DNA from: Chitinophaga skermanii
GTDB taxonomy: Bacteria; Bacteroidota; Bacteroidia; Chitinophagales; Chitinophagaceae
Assembly: GCF_003259335.1 (NCBI RefSeq)
Contig: NZ_QLLL01000002.1
Span: 829,968 to 893,967 of the forward strand
Direction of reading: 5' to 3'
DNA: 64,000 bases
Positions within the stretch are counted from its first letter, which is position 1; the number at the start of each line of letters is the position of its first letter. A program made the position numbers and the translations under genes. Shown one piece after another: positions 35,003 to 44,762 of the stretch. The notes under the pieces were generated by a model. The model ran no database searches. It worked only from the letters and a program-made list of their open reading frames with translations, and was not told the origin of the DNA.

Positions 35003-36421
35003 ATGGCCGAACACCTTTATATACAAGTTGCAGAACGGATTGAACAGTTAATAGAGAAAGAAGTGATCAAAATTGGCGCTAAGCTTCCTTCCGTACGCAC
35101 ACTCAGCAAAGAAAACGGCATTAGTATTAGCACTGCCTTCCAAGCATATTACCACCTAGAGAATAAAGGCCTTATTGAACCACGCCCTAAATCGGGCTAC
35201 TATGTGAAGTTTTCAAGTAAACGCTTGCTTGACGTGCCTAAACCTTGCAAGCCGATGAAAAAGGCGAGCGAAGTCAGTACCAGTGAAATGATCGTAGAGG
35301 TATTTCATAACATGACCTCAGAAGACATTGTGCGTTTCTCCGTAGCCGCACCGCCAGATATATTGCTACCGGGCGCAAAGCTAACCAAAGCTATGATGCA
35401 CGCGATGCGTACCACTCCTAATGCAGGTGCCAACTACGAAAGCCTTCAAGGCAACCACAATCTCCGTTTGCAAATTGCACGGCAATCGATTAACTGGGGT
35501 GGCGCCATTTCTGAGGATGATATCATTATTACCTCAGGATGTATGGATGCCCTTACTTTATGCTTATCGGCTACTACCCAACCCGGCGATGTAATCGCTT
35601 TGGAAAGCCCTGCCTACTGTGGTGCTTTCCAGCTTGCAGAAAGCTTAGGGTTGAAAGTACTCGAAATCCCCACCCACCCAAAGCACGGGGTTGACATAGA
35701 GTACCTCGACAAAGCAATTCCCAAATTCAAAATCAAAGCCTGCATTTTCGTACCCAACTTCAATAATCCCCTCGGCGCACAAATGCCCGATGAAAATAAA
35801 AAAGCGCTCGTAGACATTATCAACAAATACGACATAGCACTTATTGAAGACGATATTTACGGCGATCTCTACTTTGGGAAACACAGGCCCATTAACTGTA
35901 AAAGTTTCGATAAAAACGGCAATGTATTACTCTGTAACTCCTTTTCGAAATCCATTGCGCCCGGTTACCGTGTCGGATGGACTGTTCCCGGGAAGTATTA
36001 TGATAAAGTACTCAGGTTAAAACTTAACCATAGCATTGCTACGGCTACTTTACCACAAGCTGCTATCGGCTATTTCTTGGAAAATGGAAGGTACGAACAC
36101 CATTTGCGCAATATGCGTAAAGCTTTGCACACGCAATGTTTACGCTACCAACAAGCGATTTATGAATATTTTCCGGAAGACACTTGTATTACGCGTCCTG
36201 CCGGGGGCTTCGTTTTATGGGCTGAACTTAACCCCGCGGTGAATACATTCGAACTATATGAAGCGGCTCTAAAACGTAAAATCAGTTTGGCGCCAGGTAG
36301 AATATTCAGTTTACAAGACCGGTATAACAACTGTATGCGCTTAAGTTTCGGGCAGCCGTTTAACAAACGCATCAACGATTCGTTAAAAACTTTAGGCAAA
36401 CTTATCCAGCAATCACTTTAA
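35003..36421 (+). CDS. MocR-type GntR regulator with aminotransferase domain
   Basis: Encodes 472 residues. A GntR winged helix (about 1-72; GAKLPSVRTLSKENGISIST) is joined to a fold-type I aminotransferase domain with the PLP lysine at 316 in NSFSKSIAPGYRVGW and FNNPLGAQMP, EDDIYGDLYFG. MocR proteins use PLP or an amino-PLP adduct as effector, and control vitamin B6, GABA or amino-acid genes. The target is not evident: the divergent neighbour is DinB-ogt, and the gene downstream is convergent and overlaps its stop by four bases. Autoregulation is plausible from the inverted repeat upstream. Confidence 0.9.
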   Translation: MAEHLYIQVAERIEQLIEKEVIKIGAKLPSVRTLSKENGISISTAFQAYYHLENKGLIEPRPKSGYYVKFSSKRLLDVPKPCKPMKKASEVSTSEMIVEVFHNMTSEDIVRFSVAAPPDILLPGAKLTKAMMHAMRTTPNAGANYESLQGNHNLRLQIARQSINWGGAISEDDIIITSGCMDALTLCLSATTQPGDVIALESPAYCGAFQLAESLGLKVLEIPTHPKHGVDIEYLDKAIPKFKIKACIFVPNFNNPLGAQMPDENKKALVDIINKYDIALIEDDIYGDLYFGKHRPINCKSFDKNGNVLLCNSFSKSIAPGYRVGWTVPGKYYDKVLRLKLNHSIATATLPQAAIGYFLENGRYEHHLRNMRKALHTQCLRYQQAIYEYFPEDTCITRPAGGFVLWAELNPAVNTFELYEAALKRKISLAPGRIFSLQDRYNNCMRLSFGQPFNKRINDSLKTLGKLIQQSL

Positions 36422-37536
36422 ACTGTTTTCCGGTAATTTAATACGGCTACGGTGTTCATGGCTATTGCAAATAATACCATTACACCAAAGAACCACTGCA
36501 CCTGCGCCCAGCCACTTCCTTTTAGTAATACCATTCTAATTACTTTCACGAAGTACATAAGCGGGTTAAAAAGCGTCATCTTTTGCGCCCAACCCGGCAT
36601 GCTTTCAATCGGTGTAAAAAGCCCGCTCATCAATATAAAAATCACCATGAAAAACCATGATATAAACATGGCTTGTTGCTGTGTTTCTGTGAAGGTGGAA
36701 ATAAGTAAGCCCAAACCCAACATCACCCATAAGTAAATGCCCGAAAACAAGAACAGCAAGCCTATACTTCCCAAGAAAGGAATATCAAACACGATCTTTC
36801 CTACCATCAATCCTACCGCCATTTCTAATAACCCAATTAACCAAAAGGGCAATAACTTACCAATAATGAAGTGTGATTTACGAATGGGCGTTACATTCAA
36901 TTGTTCAATTGTTCCTATTTCTTTCTCTTTCACAATGTTCATCCCTGAAAGGAAAGCTCCGATCATGGTCACAAGCACTACCAACAAACCCGGCACCATA
37001 AAAATGCGGTAGTTCATGCCTTGGTTATACCAATTGCTGAAGGTAATCTCAAAATGCGCAGGTCCATCCTTAGGATCTAAAGCAAACCATTCTGTGCGTA
37101 TTTCATTGTTGAATTGTTGTATGATCACATTCGCATATCCATTCGCTAATCCAGCTTTTGTACCATTAATGGCGTTTACAAGTAATTGGATACTCGATTC
37201 ATCATGTTTAATCAAATCGCGTTCGAAATGACGGGGAATTACCATCACAAGGTCGGCCCTATCCGATGCCAGTTCTTCATAAGCTTCATCAGCATTCATG
37301 CTTTGGTAAGCCAAGCGAAAATAACCGGAAGCCACCATCTTTTGTGATAAACGTTTTGAATAGGGCGACAAATCCTGGTCAACAATCGCAATATTCATGT
37401 TCTTAATCTCGTAGTTAGCAGCAAAGGAAAGGATCAGCAATTGCACAATAGGCATCACCGTAATAATGGGCAACATCGCCTTGTTACGGAATATTTGGAG
37501 GAACTCCTTTTGCAATAAGTAAAGTATCGTGCGCAT
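36418..37536 (-). CDS. ABC-2 type permease (YbhR-like)
   Basis: Encodes 372 residues: one N-terminal membrane helix, a periplasmic domain of about 150 residues, then five more helices (VPGLLVVLVTMIGAFLSGMN, LLFLFSGIYLWVMLGLGLLI). The loop NIVKEKEIGTIEQLNVTPIR is the ABC-2 coupling motif. It is the last of seven genes and overlaps the preceding permease by one base (TAATG). Together the two form the membrane part of a drug or lipid exporter. It is convergent with MocR, stop codons overlapping. Confidence 0.9.
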   Translation of the reverse strand: MRTILYLLQKEFLQIFRNKAMLPIITVMPIVQLLILSFAANYEIKNMNIAIVDQDLSPYSKRLSQKMVASGYFRLAYQSMNADEAYEELASDRADLVMVIPRHFERDLIKHDESSIQLLVNAINGTKAGLANGYANVIIQQFNNEIRTEWFALDPKDGPAHFEITFSNWYNQGMNYRIFMVPGLLVVLVTMIGAFLSGMNIVKEKEIGTIEQLNVTPIRKSHFIIGKLLPFWLIGLLEMAVGLMVGKIVFDIPFLGSIGLLFLFSGIYLWVMLGLGLLISTFTETQQQAMFISWFFMVIFILMSGLFTPIESMPGWAQKMTLFNPLMYFVKVIRMVLLKGSGWAQVQWFFGVMVLFAIAMNTVAVLNYRKTV

Positions 37537-38642
37537 TAGCTCAACCGTATTTTAAACTTACGAATACTAATCACTTGTAAAACCAAGGTCATGCCCAATA
37601 ATATCACCGTTGGCTTCCAAACATCCATTAGCCCACCACCTTTGAGCATAATCGTTTTTAGGATGATGATAAACCATTTAGCTGGTAATATATTCGCGAT
37701 GATTTGTAATGGCAAAGGCATACTTTCAATAGGAAACACAAAGCCCGATAACAACATGGTTGGCATCATTAATCCCACCATGGAAATCATCATCGCAGTT
37801 TGCTGCGATTCCGTGATGCTAGATATTAAGATCCCAATCGATAAAGCCGTTAAAACGAACAAGCCACATTCTGCCAACAACAAAAAGAGGTTACCTTTAA
37901 TAGGCATATCGAATATGAATACCCCCATGACCAATATGATGATAGCATTGATAAACGCCAACATGATATAAGGCACTACTTTCCCAACAATGATTAATCC
38001 CGGTTTTAGTGGCGACACTAATAATATTTCCATCGTACCCAACTCCTTTTCACGGGTAATCGCAATGGAAGTCATCATGGCGGATACTAGCATGAGAATT
38101 AAAGTCATTACCCCCGGCACAAACATATACACGCTTTTTAAAGCCGGGTTGTATTGTAACCGGTAATCGGTACTGATGGTAAGTGGTAGTTTTTCTTCCT
38201 TGGTAATATCTTTTTGGTATTGATTGATGATGCTAGACGCGTAATTCTCTAGGGTAGTAGCCGTATTGGGATCAGTTGCGTCGGCCAATAATTGAATAGT
38301 AGATTTTCTTTCGTGGAAGAAAGTTTTACCAAATTGTGGCGGAATCACAATCACTATTTTCACGTCGCCTTCTTCGAAGGTTTTTGCTATTTCGTTGGGA
38401 GATTGTAAGTTTTTAACGCGGTGAAAGTATGCGGAATGATCGAAGCGTTGAAGTAAACGGGTGCTATAATAATCGTTCGATTGATCAAGTACAGCGAACT
38501 TTGCTTCGTGGATTTCGTTGGTGATAGCAAACCCAAAAAGGATAATTTGCACGATTGGCATACCGAATAATATCAACAACGTACGCCTGTCGCGGAAAAT
38601 GTGGTAAAACTCTTTCTTCAAAAACTGTAGGAACTGTTTCAT
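37536..38642 (-). CDS. ABC-2 type permease (YbhS-like)
   Basis: Encodes 368 residues with the same topology as its downstream partner. The coupling loop is AITREKELGTMEILLVSPLK and the C-terminal block MLLSGFVFPIESMPLPLQ is typical. The two permeases are paralogues and probably form a heterodimer driven by the ATPases encoded just upstream. Confidence 0.9.
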   Translation of the reverse strand: MKQFLQFLKKEFYHIFRDRRTLLILFGMPIVQIILFGFAITNEIHEAKFAVLDQSNDYYSTRLLQRFDHSAYFHRVKNLQSPNEIAKTFEEGDVKIVIVIPPQFGKTFFHERKSTIQLLADATDPNTATTLENYASSIINQYQKDITKEEKLPLTISTDYRLQYNPALKSVYMFVPGVMTLILMLVSAMMTSIAITREKELGTMEILLVSPLKPGLIIVGKVVPYIMLAFINAIIILVMGVFIFDMPIKGNLFLLLAECGLFVLTALSIGILISSITESQQTAMMISMVGLMMPTMLLSGFVFPIESMPLPLQIIANILPAKWFIIILKTIMLKGGGLMDVWKPTVILLGMTLVLQVISIRKFKIRLS

Positions 38643-38669
38643 ATCCCAATTGTTCGTTTTTTACGTTAA

Positions 38670-39407
38670 CTACTGGTTCGCCTCTCTTGCTAATTTCAAA
38701 AACACATCATTCATAGTGGCCGCGCCAAAGGTAGTTTTCAAGGCGGCAGGGGTATCCAATGCTTTGATTTTCCCATCCACCATAATCGATACCCGGTCGC
38801 AATACTCCGCTTCATCCATATAATGCGTAGTAACAAACACCGTCACGCCCGCATGCGCAGCCTCGTATATCAAATCCCAAAATTGGCGACGAGTAATTGG
38901 ATCAACGCCTCCTGTAGGCTCGTCTAAAAACACGATGGCTGGGTTGTGAATAATGGCAATAGAAAAGGACAATTTCTGCTTCCACCCCAATGGTAACGAA
39001 CCAACAAGGCTCTTCGCTTCTTTCTCTAATGCCAACTTTGCTAACAACTCGGCAGTAGCAGTTTTAATGGCCGACCTTGTTAACCCATAAATGCCGCCAT
39101 AAAAGCGGATATTCTCCGATACGGTTAAATCTTCATACAAAGAAAACCGCTGGCTCATGTAGCCTATATTTAGTTTAATCGACTCGGTTTGTGTATACAC
39201 ATCATAACCCGCTACCGTAGCCTTTCCACTACTGGGTTTCAACAAACCACATAACATGCGCATAGCCGTTGTTTTACCGGCGCCGTTTGCGCCTAAAAAC
39301 CCAAATATCTCGCCTTTCTTCACTTGGAAGGTGATATTATTCGTAGCTATGAAATCGCCGAATTTCTTTGTTAATCCATCTGTTGTAATCGCGTAAGCTG
39401 CTTCCAT
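38670..39407 (-). CDS. ABC transporter ATPase, second copy
   Basis: Encodes 245 residues. Walker A is GANGAGKTT, Walker B is IVFLDEPTGG and the H-loop is TTHYMDEAE. The signature motif is SLPLGWKQKLSFSIA, which replaces the canonical LSGGxxQ with LPLGWKQ, a known variation in this subfamily. It corresponds to the second half of the fused E. coli YbhF. Four bases separate it from the other ATPase gene. Confidence 0.9.
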   Translation of the reverse strand: MEAAYAITTDGLTKKFGDFIATNNITFQVKKGEIFGFLGANGAGKTTAMRMLCGLLKPSSGKATVAGYDVYTQTESIKLNIGYMSQRFSLYEDLTVSENIRFYGGIYGLTRSAIKTATAELLAKLALEKEAKSLVGSLPLGWKQKLSFSIAIIHNPAIVFLDEPTGGVDPITRRQFWDLIYEAAHAGVTVFVTTHYMDEAEYCDRVSIMVDGKIKALDTPAALKTTFGAATMNDVFLKLAREANQ

Positions 39408-39411
39408 TGCC

Positions 39412-40317
39412 TTAATTTTTCATTAAGTACATAAAACAATCTTCAATCCCGGGCTGAATACGTTCCATAGTAAGACCAGGATTTTTTTCTTTCAAATAAG
39501 TAGCTAAAGCTTCTTCTTGCGCAGTTCCATTCGTTAAGGTAATATGCAAACTATCACCGAATGCATAGCACGACTGGGTATCTTCAAATGCCCGCGCTGT
39601 ACTGATTAATTGGTACATATTATCGGCACGAATGGCCCACATCGGTTGCGCAAATGAATCTACGACGCCTTTGGGGGTGTTGATCTGCAATAATTGTCCA
39701 TTCTGCATTAAAGCCACCTGGTCGCACAAGTTTGCTTCATCCATGTAAGGTGTGCTAACCAATATAGCAATGCCCTTACTTTTCAAGCGTTGTAACATCT
39801 CCCAAAACTCCTTCCGGGAAACAGGATCTACCCCGGTAGTAGGTTCATCTAAAAACAGTACCTCCGGTTTATGTACCAAGGCGCAACACAGGGCTAGCTT
39901 TTGCTTCATACCACCCGATAACTTACCAGCCGGTCGTTTTTTAAATGGTTCAATTTGCACGTATATATCGCGTATGAGATCGTAGTTTTCTTTTATGGAA
40001 GTGTTGAAGATAGTGGCAAAGAATTTTAAATTCTCTTCCACCGTTAAATCCTGGTACAGCGAAAATCGGCCGGGCATATACCCCACTTCTCTACGAATCA
40101 ACTTATAATCCTTCACCACATCACGCCCATTCACAAAAGCCTTCCCCGTATCTGCCAATAACAAGGTAGTTAATACACGGAACAGGGTAGTTTTACCCGC
40201 TCCATCTGGCCCAATCAATCCAAACAGCTCTCCAGCTTTCACTTCAAAAGAAATATCTTTTAAAGCTTCAACAGATTTATACTGCTTGGAAATATGTTGC
40301 ACTACAATCGGGTTCAT
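39412..40317 (-). CDS. ABC transporter ATPase, first copy
   Basis: Encodes 301 residues from ATG 40317; a GTG two codons upstream overlaps the previous stop. Walker A is GPDGAGKTT, the signature is KLSGGMKQKLALCCAL, Walker B is VLFLDEPTTG and the H-loop follows in STPYMDEAN, with Pro-Tyr where His is usual. A C-terminal extension of about 70 residues follows the nucleotide-binding domain. It should pair with the second ATPase as a heterodimer, like the two halves of YbhF. Confidence 0.9.
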   Translation of the reverse strand: MNPIVVQHISKQYKSVEALKDISFEVKAGELFGLIGPDGAGKTTLFRVLTTLLLADTGKAFVNGRDVVKDYKLIRREVGYMPGRFSLYQDLTVEENLKFFATIFNTSIKENYDLIRDIYVQIEPFKKRPAGKLSGGMKQKLALCCALVHKPEVLFLDEPTTGVDPVSRKEFWEMLQRLKSKGIAILVSTPYMDEANLCDQVALMQNGQLLQINTPKGVVDSFAQPMWAIRADNMYQLISTARAFEDTQSCYAFGDSLHITLTNGTAQEEALATYLKEKNPGLTMERIQPGIEDCFMYLMKN

Positions 40318-40322
40318 ATGCA

Positions 40323-41219
40323 CTATTTAAAAATGATTTCACCCGGCATGCCGAGTTTCAATTGGCCCTCCTTGTTCTCCACACTCACTTTCATGGCGTA
40401 TACCAATTGCGTTCTTTCTTCCACGGTTTGAATAACCTTTGGCGTGAACTCGGCTTCCGAAGCAATCCAAGTAATAGTACCTGGCAGTTCTATAAAGCTT
40501 CCTTTCGTAGTACCGTCTATTCTTACCGTTACTTGTTGCCCAATTTTCACGCTAGGTAACTGCCTTGCCGAGATATACACACGCAACAACATCTTCTGCA
40601 AATCGGCAATTTTATACAAGGCCTTTCCATAATTCACCACTTCACCTTTTTCCGCGTATTTTACTAACACAGTTCCACGGGCAGGATTGACAATACGCGA
40701 TTGCGATAATTGGTCGTTAACCTGCGCTACTTGCGCTTCAATTGGTTGTGTTTCATTTTGCAAGCCGGAAATTTGCGTATTCAACGTTGACTGTAACGAA
40801 GCATATTGCTTTTGCAACACCGCTACAGCCGCGTTTATATCATCCATTTGCTTTTGAGTAGCCGCATTTGCTTTAAACATGGATGCAATACGTGCCTGTT
40901 CCTTTTGCTGGGCTAATATTTGCTGGCGTACAACTTCTAATTGCGGGTTCGCTTCCGGTTGCTTACTTAGCACTGCTTTGATATTTGCGCGGAGCTGGGT
41001 TTTCTTGAGCGACAATTGCGTAGAATCAATACCCCCTACTACAACACCCTCTTTCAATTGATCACCTTCTTCTACATCCAGCTGCATAATTTTCCCTGTA
41101 GCCTCTGCCGATACTACTATTTCCGTAGCCTCGAAATTGCCATAGGCAGCTACCTCGGTATTTTTCTGCTTGCATGCCGCGAGTAGCAACAGTCCCAGTA
41201 GTATTTTATTGGTATGCAT
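40323..41219 (-). CDS. HlyD-family membrane fusion lipoprotein
   Basis: Encodes 298 residues. A lipobox (LLLLAAC, Cys16) indicates anchoring to the inner membrane as in AcrA. A lipoyl half-motif (GKIMQLDVEEGDQLKEG) is followed by a coiled-coil hairpin (about 75-165, Gln-rich) and the second lipoyl and barrel domains (RGTVLVKYAEKGEVVNYGKA, LPSVKIGQQVTVRIDG). It links the ABC permeases to the TolC-like protein. It resembles YbhG. Confidence 0.9.
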   Translation of the reverse strand: MHTNKILLGLLLLAACKQKNTEVAAYGNFEATEIVVSAEATGKIMQLDVEEGDQLKEGVVVGGIDSTQLSLKKTQLRANIKAVLSKQPEANPQLEVVRQQILAQQKEQARIASMFKANAATQKQMDDINAAVAVLQKQYASLQSTLNTQISGLQNETQPIEAQVAQVNDQLSQSRIVNPARGTVLVKYAEKGEVVNYGKALYKIADLQKMLLRVYISARQLPSVKIGQQVTVRIDGTTKGSFIELPGTITWIASEAEFTPKVIQTVEERTQLVYAMKVSVENKEGQLKLGMPGEIIFK

Positions 41220-41222
41220 AGA

Positions 41223-42485
41223 TTAATTGCCTTTTGTGATTTGGTAATTGATTTGCGCGTAAATCCACTGTATTTCGTGGGTTTTATATTGAATTTTCGC
41301 TTGTGTTTCGTTGTATAAATCTGTTAGGTAGTCGTGCACAGTTATGGCACCATTATCGAGTTGATTAGCACTTACATTCTTTACTTTCGTTCGTAACGAA
41401 ACAATCGATGCATCACGTTGAATGGCAGCTGCGTAGTTATTAATCTCCGCTTGTTGTTGTAGTAATTGGCTACGCGTTGTTAATTCGAATGTTTCGGTTT
41501 GTTTCTGCACATTTTTCTCTTGCAATGCAATCACTTGCCGATCGTTCCTTTGTGCATGCCAATTCCAAAAGTTCCAATTCAGTCGTAAGCCGGTGAAGTA
41601 AAACATCTTAAACTCATTATCCAACATATTCAATCCCGGTCTGCCTACACCACCTTGAAAAAAAGCACTCAGCTTTGGCATATTCCGTGTAGCCGTTAAC
41701 TTATCTTGTACCTGCAATGCTTCGGTTTGTAATGAAAACAAGCGCATTTCCGGGCGGTTGTTTACCACTAAATCTTCGGAAACTTGCGGCGAGGGTTTCT
41801 CTAAACGCACCCCTTCACTAATTTCCATACCTGTTAGTAACCGTAATATTTTAATAGCAGTGGATTTACCTGTATTCGCTTCAAACAATTGCTGTTCCGA
41901 TTTCAATAACTCTGCCTTCAGTAAATCGACATTACTTTCCAGTATAGCCCCGTTTTGCACACCTACACTCATCTTCTCGATCCGCTGCTTCATCTCGGCT
42001 ACCAGTTGTTCGCTGGCTTGTATATGCTCGCTCCATAGCAAGGCATTAAAGTAAGTTTGGGTAACTTGTTGCTTTACTTGTAACTGGTTTAATTCCAACT
42101 TCTGCTGCTCTACCAATTGTTGTGCTTGCTGCACCTTTTGGGTTTGCTTATTGGTGCCACCATCGTAAATCAATTGCTTTACATCTATCGTGGCGCGGTA
42201 TTGGTCTTTTGGAATGAGGCCGAAAGTGAAATTGGGAAGTTCGATGGGAATGCGCGTTACCTCGCTTTGGTAAGTGGCCTGTGCATTCAATTCTAGTTGG
42301 GGGAGATAGCTGTTCCGGGTATTCTTCAATTGCAAAGCAGTTATGCTTTCAATAATTTGTTGCTGCTGCAAATACGGAAAATGCTCCCGGGCCTGCTGCT
42401 GGCAAGCTTGTAAAGTAAGCGTAGAATCCCTTTGTGCATGCAGCTGCCCATAACAAAGCAACAACAAGCAGAAGATGTTCTTCAT
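41223..42485 (-). CDS. TolC-family outer-membrane efflux protein
   Basis: Encodes 420 residues with a signal peptide (MKNIFCLLLLCYGQLHAQ). Two repeats of long Gln/Glu-rich helices alternate with beta segments, as in the TolC trimer. The first strand region reads LELNAQATYQSE and the second LSAFFQGGVGRPGLN. It is the first structural gene of the exporter operon. The palindrome TTAACTATTTGGTTAA lies 16 bp before its start, matching one before tetR. Confidence 0.9.
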   Translation of the reverse strand: MKNIFCLLLLCYGQLHAQRDSTLTLQACQQQAREHFPYLQQQQIIESITALQLKNTRNSYLPQLELNAQATYQSEVTRIPIELPNFTFGLIPKDQYRATIDVKQLIYDGGTNKQTQKVQQAQQLVEQQKLELNQLQVKQQVTQTYFNALLWSEHIQASEQLVAEMKQRIEKMSVGVQNGAILESNVDLLKAELLKSEQQLFEANTGKSTAIKILRLLTGMEISEGVRLEKPSPQVSEDLVVNNRPEMRLFSLQTEALQVQDKLTATRNMPKLSAFFQGGVGRPGLNMLDNEFKMFYFTGLRLNWNFWNWHAQRNDRQVIALQEKNVQKQTETFELTTRSQLLQQQAEINNYAAAIQRDASIVSLRTKVKNVSANQLDNGAITVHDYLTDLYNETQAKIQYKTHEIQWIYAQINYQITKGN

Positions 42486-42500
42486 CGTTAACTGTTTTAT

Positions 42501-42516
42501 TTAACTATTTGGTTAA
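42501..42516. promoter_or_regulatory. TetR operator before the TolC gene
   Basis: TTAACTATTTGGTTAA is the same 16-bp palindrome as before tetR, with one mismatch in the left arm. It lies at exactly the same distance (16 bp) from the start codon. Confidence 0.7.
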
Positions 42517-42533
42517 TTCACTGCCAAAAAATT

Positions 42534-43142
42534 TTAAATCGCTAGGGCCGCATTAATAAACTTCACTACAGAACGCTTTCTTTCCTCTAACAATACCTTG
42601 TATGCTACATCATCCTTTCTTAACACACCTTGTATTAAAGGCTTAGCCACAAAGGGGAATACACACATGGCCAACACGTTAATTAACAACTGCTCCGGTT
42701 CTATTTTCGCGATTTTCTTTTGTTTAATTTCCTTATTGACTTCGTCGAGGAACAATTGGATATTAGGGAAATTGGGCTTCGCCATGAACCGCTTCACAAT
42801 CCTGTCGGAATGCTGCGACATCTCATGTAATACAAATAAAGGCAGATAAGGGTTGTCGCTCAATGTAGTAATATACATATCTACAATCACGGCAATCTTG
42901 TCTGTAATAGATCCTTGCGCCTCGAATACCGTATTAATACGCAACATAAGCTTGTCTACCGCCTCGTCGAATATAATGTCGAATAGTTTATCCTTACTAC
43001 GGTAGTAGTAATGCAACATGGCCTTATTTATCCCCGCCTCGTCAGCAATTTCTTGCATCCGCGCACCATTATAGCCGCGCGTTGTAAACACTTTTCTTGC
43101 CGCGTTAATAATTAGTTCTTCTGTTGAAACCTCTTCTTTCAT
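42534..43142 (-). CDS. TetR-family repressor of the exporter operon
   Basis: Encodes 202 residues. The helix-turn-helix is in TTRGYNGARMQEIADEAGIN followed by KAMLHYYYRSKDKLFDIIFD. The C-terminal half is helical, resembling the TetR_C ligand domains of CecR (YbiH)-type regulators. It is the first gene in the direction of the exporter operon, 48 bp before the TolC start. Identical-type palindromes precede both tetR and TolC, and the tetR copy overlaps its predicted transcription start, so autorepression plus control of the exporter is well supported by position. Confidence 0.88.
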   Translation of the reverse strand: MKEEVSTEELIINAARKVFTTRGYNGARMQEIADEAGINKAMLHYYYRSKDKLFDIIFDEAVDKLMLRINTVFEAQGSITDKIAVIVDMYITTLSDNPYLPLFVLHEMSQHSDRIVKRFMAKPNFPNIQLFLDEVNKEIKQKKIAKIEPEQLLINVLAMCVFPFVAKPLIQGVLRKDDVAYKVLLEERKRSVVKFINAALAI

Positions 43143-43157
43143 TATTAACTATTAAAT

Positions 43158-43173
43158 TTAACCATTTGGTTAA
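43158..43173. promoter_or_regulatory. TetR operator before tetR
   Basis: TTAACCATTTGGTTAA is a perfect palindrome (seven-base arms, TT centre), 16 bp before the tetR ATG. It overlaps the start site expected from the promoter at 43179-43206. Confidence 0.75.
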
Positions 43174-43178
43174 CGATA

Positions 43179-43206
43179 CAAATGTAGGACCTCCATTTCA
43201 TTTCAA
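43179..43206 (-). promoter_or_regulatory. Promoter of tetR
   Basis: On the minus strand TACATTTG (43186-43179) fits TAnnTTTG, with TTG (43206-43204) 17 bases upstream. The implied start site falls inside the palindromic operator. Confidence 0.55.
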
Positions 43207-43262
43207 CAAGAAAAAATTCTCCTGTTAGAAACAAACACTTCATGGTCAATAAAAAACATTTT

Positions 43263-44762
43263 TTACATCAAAGGAGAGAGTAATCGCGCCAAGGCTTCCA
43301 AGATACGGTTCCAACGGCTCCGTTTGCTCCATTCAGCATAGGTTAGCTCGGTACTATGGAGCATATCCACTAAAAATGCATCTGTTAACTGCTGATTCAC
43401 CTGGGTATCATACACAAAGGCATTCACTTCGAAGTTCAAATCAAAACTACGTACATCAATATTCGCTGTGCCAACAATTGACAAGTTATTGTCTACAATC
43501 ATCGATTTTGCATGTACAAACCCGTCCTGGTAACGGAAAATACGCACACCACAATACAGCAATTCCTCGAAGTAAGATTCCGCTGCCTTATTCACCACCT
43601 TCGAATCACTCAATCCCGGCACCATCAATCGCACATCTTTTCCCGCTAAAGCCGCCTCCATCATAGCATTATAAATCGATTCGTTGGGAATAAAATACGG
43701 TGTTGTAATAAACACGCTCTTCTCCGATTGGTTAATGGCCGCCAAGTTCGACAGCATGATCGACGACCGCTTACTATCCGGCCCACTGGCCGCAATTTGC
43801 ACCAAGGCCTCGCCCTTGCACTCCGGGATATCTGCAAAATACTGGTGTGTAATTGGCAAATCGTAATCTGCACAGAAATTCCAATCCGCCATAAATATAA
43901 ATTGCAACGTATGCACACTCAGCCCGTGTACATACAAATGCGTATCTCGCCAAAATGGCCACGATTGCTTGGCTGTTCCTTCACGGTACTTATCTGCATT
44001 AATGTACCTGTCCGACACGTTAATACCCCCGACAAAACCCTTATTACCATCCACCACCACAATCTTGCGGTGATTCCTATAATTTAAACGGTTAGCCAAA
44101 AACCGGATACGGTAAAAAGGATACACCTCTACCCCTGCCTTGCGCATCTCCCGCAGAAACCGGCGGTTAATATCCCCGCTGCCAAAATCATCATAAATAA
44201 ACCGTACCTCTATACCATCCCGGGCTTTCTGCTTCAACACTTCCATAATCTCACGCCCAATCACGTCCTCCTCGAAAATATAGTACTCGAAATGAATATG
44301 GTGTTTAGCACCTTTCAACACTTCTAATAAAAGTGGAAATTTCTCCTCACCGTTGATCAATAGCTTCACTTCGTTGCGCATCGACACGGGCGATAATATA
44401 TCCCTAAATAACATCCGGGCTATACTGGATTTATTACCTATCAGCTCCGCATTTTCTAGCAAAGCCTCGCGCGATTCTTGTCGTAAATACTCTTGTACCC
44501 GGGCCGAAAGCCGAAGATTACCTGCCCACTTCTTGGAATAGATCTTATTAATGCGCGGGTTTACCCCAACCGTTAAGTAGATAATAATACCCACACCCGG
44601 CAAAAAGAACAGCAGTAAAAGATACGCCATAGCCTTGCCCGTAGATCGTGTTTCCAGCAAAGCTTTTAATGCCACACCGAAAGTAATAAGATAGACAACG
44701 GAGATGCCAATGCTTTCCCAATGTGCTAAAAAGAATTGCCATGCTTCGTGAAGAAATTGCAT
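43263..44762 (-). CDS. cls: Cardiolipin synthase (phospholipase D family)
   Basis: Encodes 499 residues. Two N-terminal membrane helices (ESIGISVVYLITFGVALKAL, MAYLLLLFFLPGVGIIIYLT) form the PLDc_N part. Two HKD motifs follow: HRKIVVVDGNKGFVGGIN (about 235) and HAKSMIVDNNLSIVGTAN (about 415). The enzyme joins two phosphatidylglycerol molecules, or phosphatidylglycerol and another head group, into cardiolipin. Length is normal for ClsA-type proteins. It is in the same direction as the exporter operon, but 120 bp away and on the far side of the tetR promoter. Confidence 0.93.
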   Translation of the reverse strand: MQFLHEAWQFFLAHWESIGISVVYLITFGVALKALLETRSTGKAMAYLLLLFFLPGVGIIIYLTVGVNPRINKIYSKKWAGNLRLSARVQEYLRQESREALLENAELIGNKSSIARMLFRDILSPVSMRNEVKLLINGEEKFPLLLEVLKGAKHHIHFEYYIFEEDVIGREIMEVLKQKARDGIEVRFIYDDFGSGDINRRFLREMRKAGVEVYPFYRIRFLANRLNYRNHRKIVVVDGNKGFVGGINVSDRYINADKYREGTAKQSWPFWRDTHLYVHGLSVHTLQFIFMADWNFCADYDLPITHQYFADIPECKGEALVQIAASGPDSKRSSIMLSNLAAINQSEKSVFITTPYFIPNESIYNAMMEAALAGKDVRLMVPGLSDSKVVNKAAESYFEELLYCGVRIFRYQDGFVHAKSMIVDNNLSIVGTANIDVRSFDLNFEVNAFVYDTQVNQQLTDAFLVDMLHSTELTYAEWSKRSRWNRILEALARLLSPLM

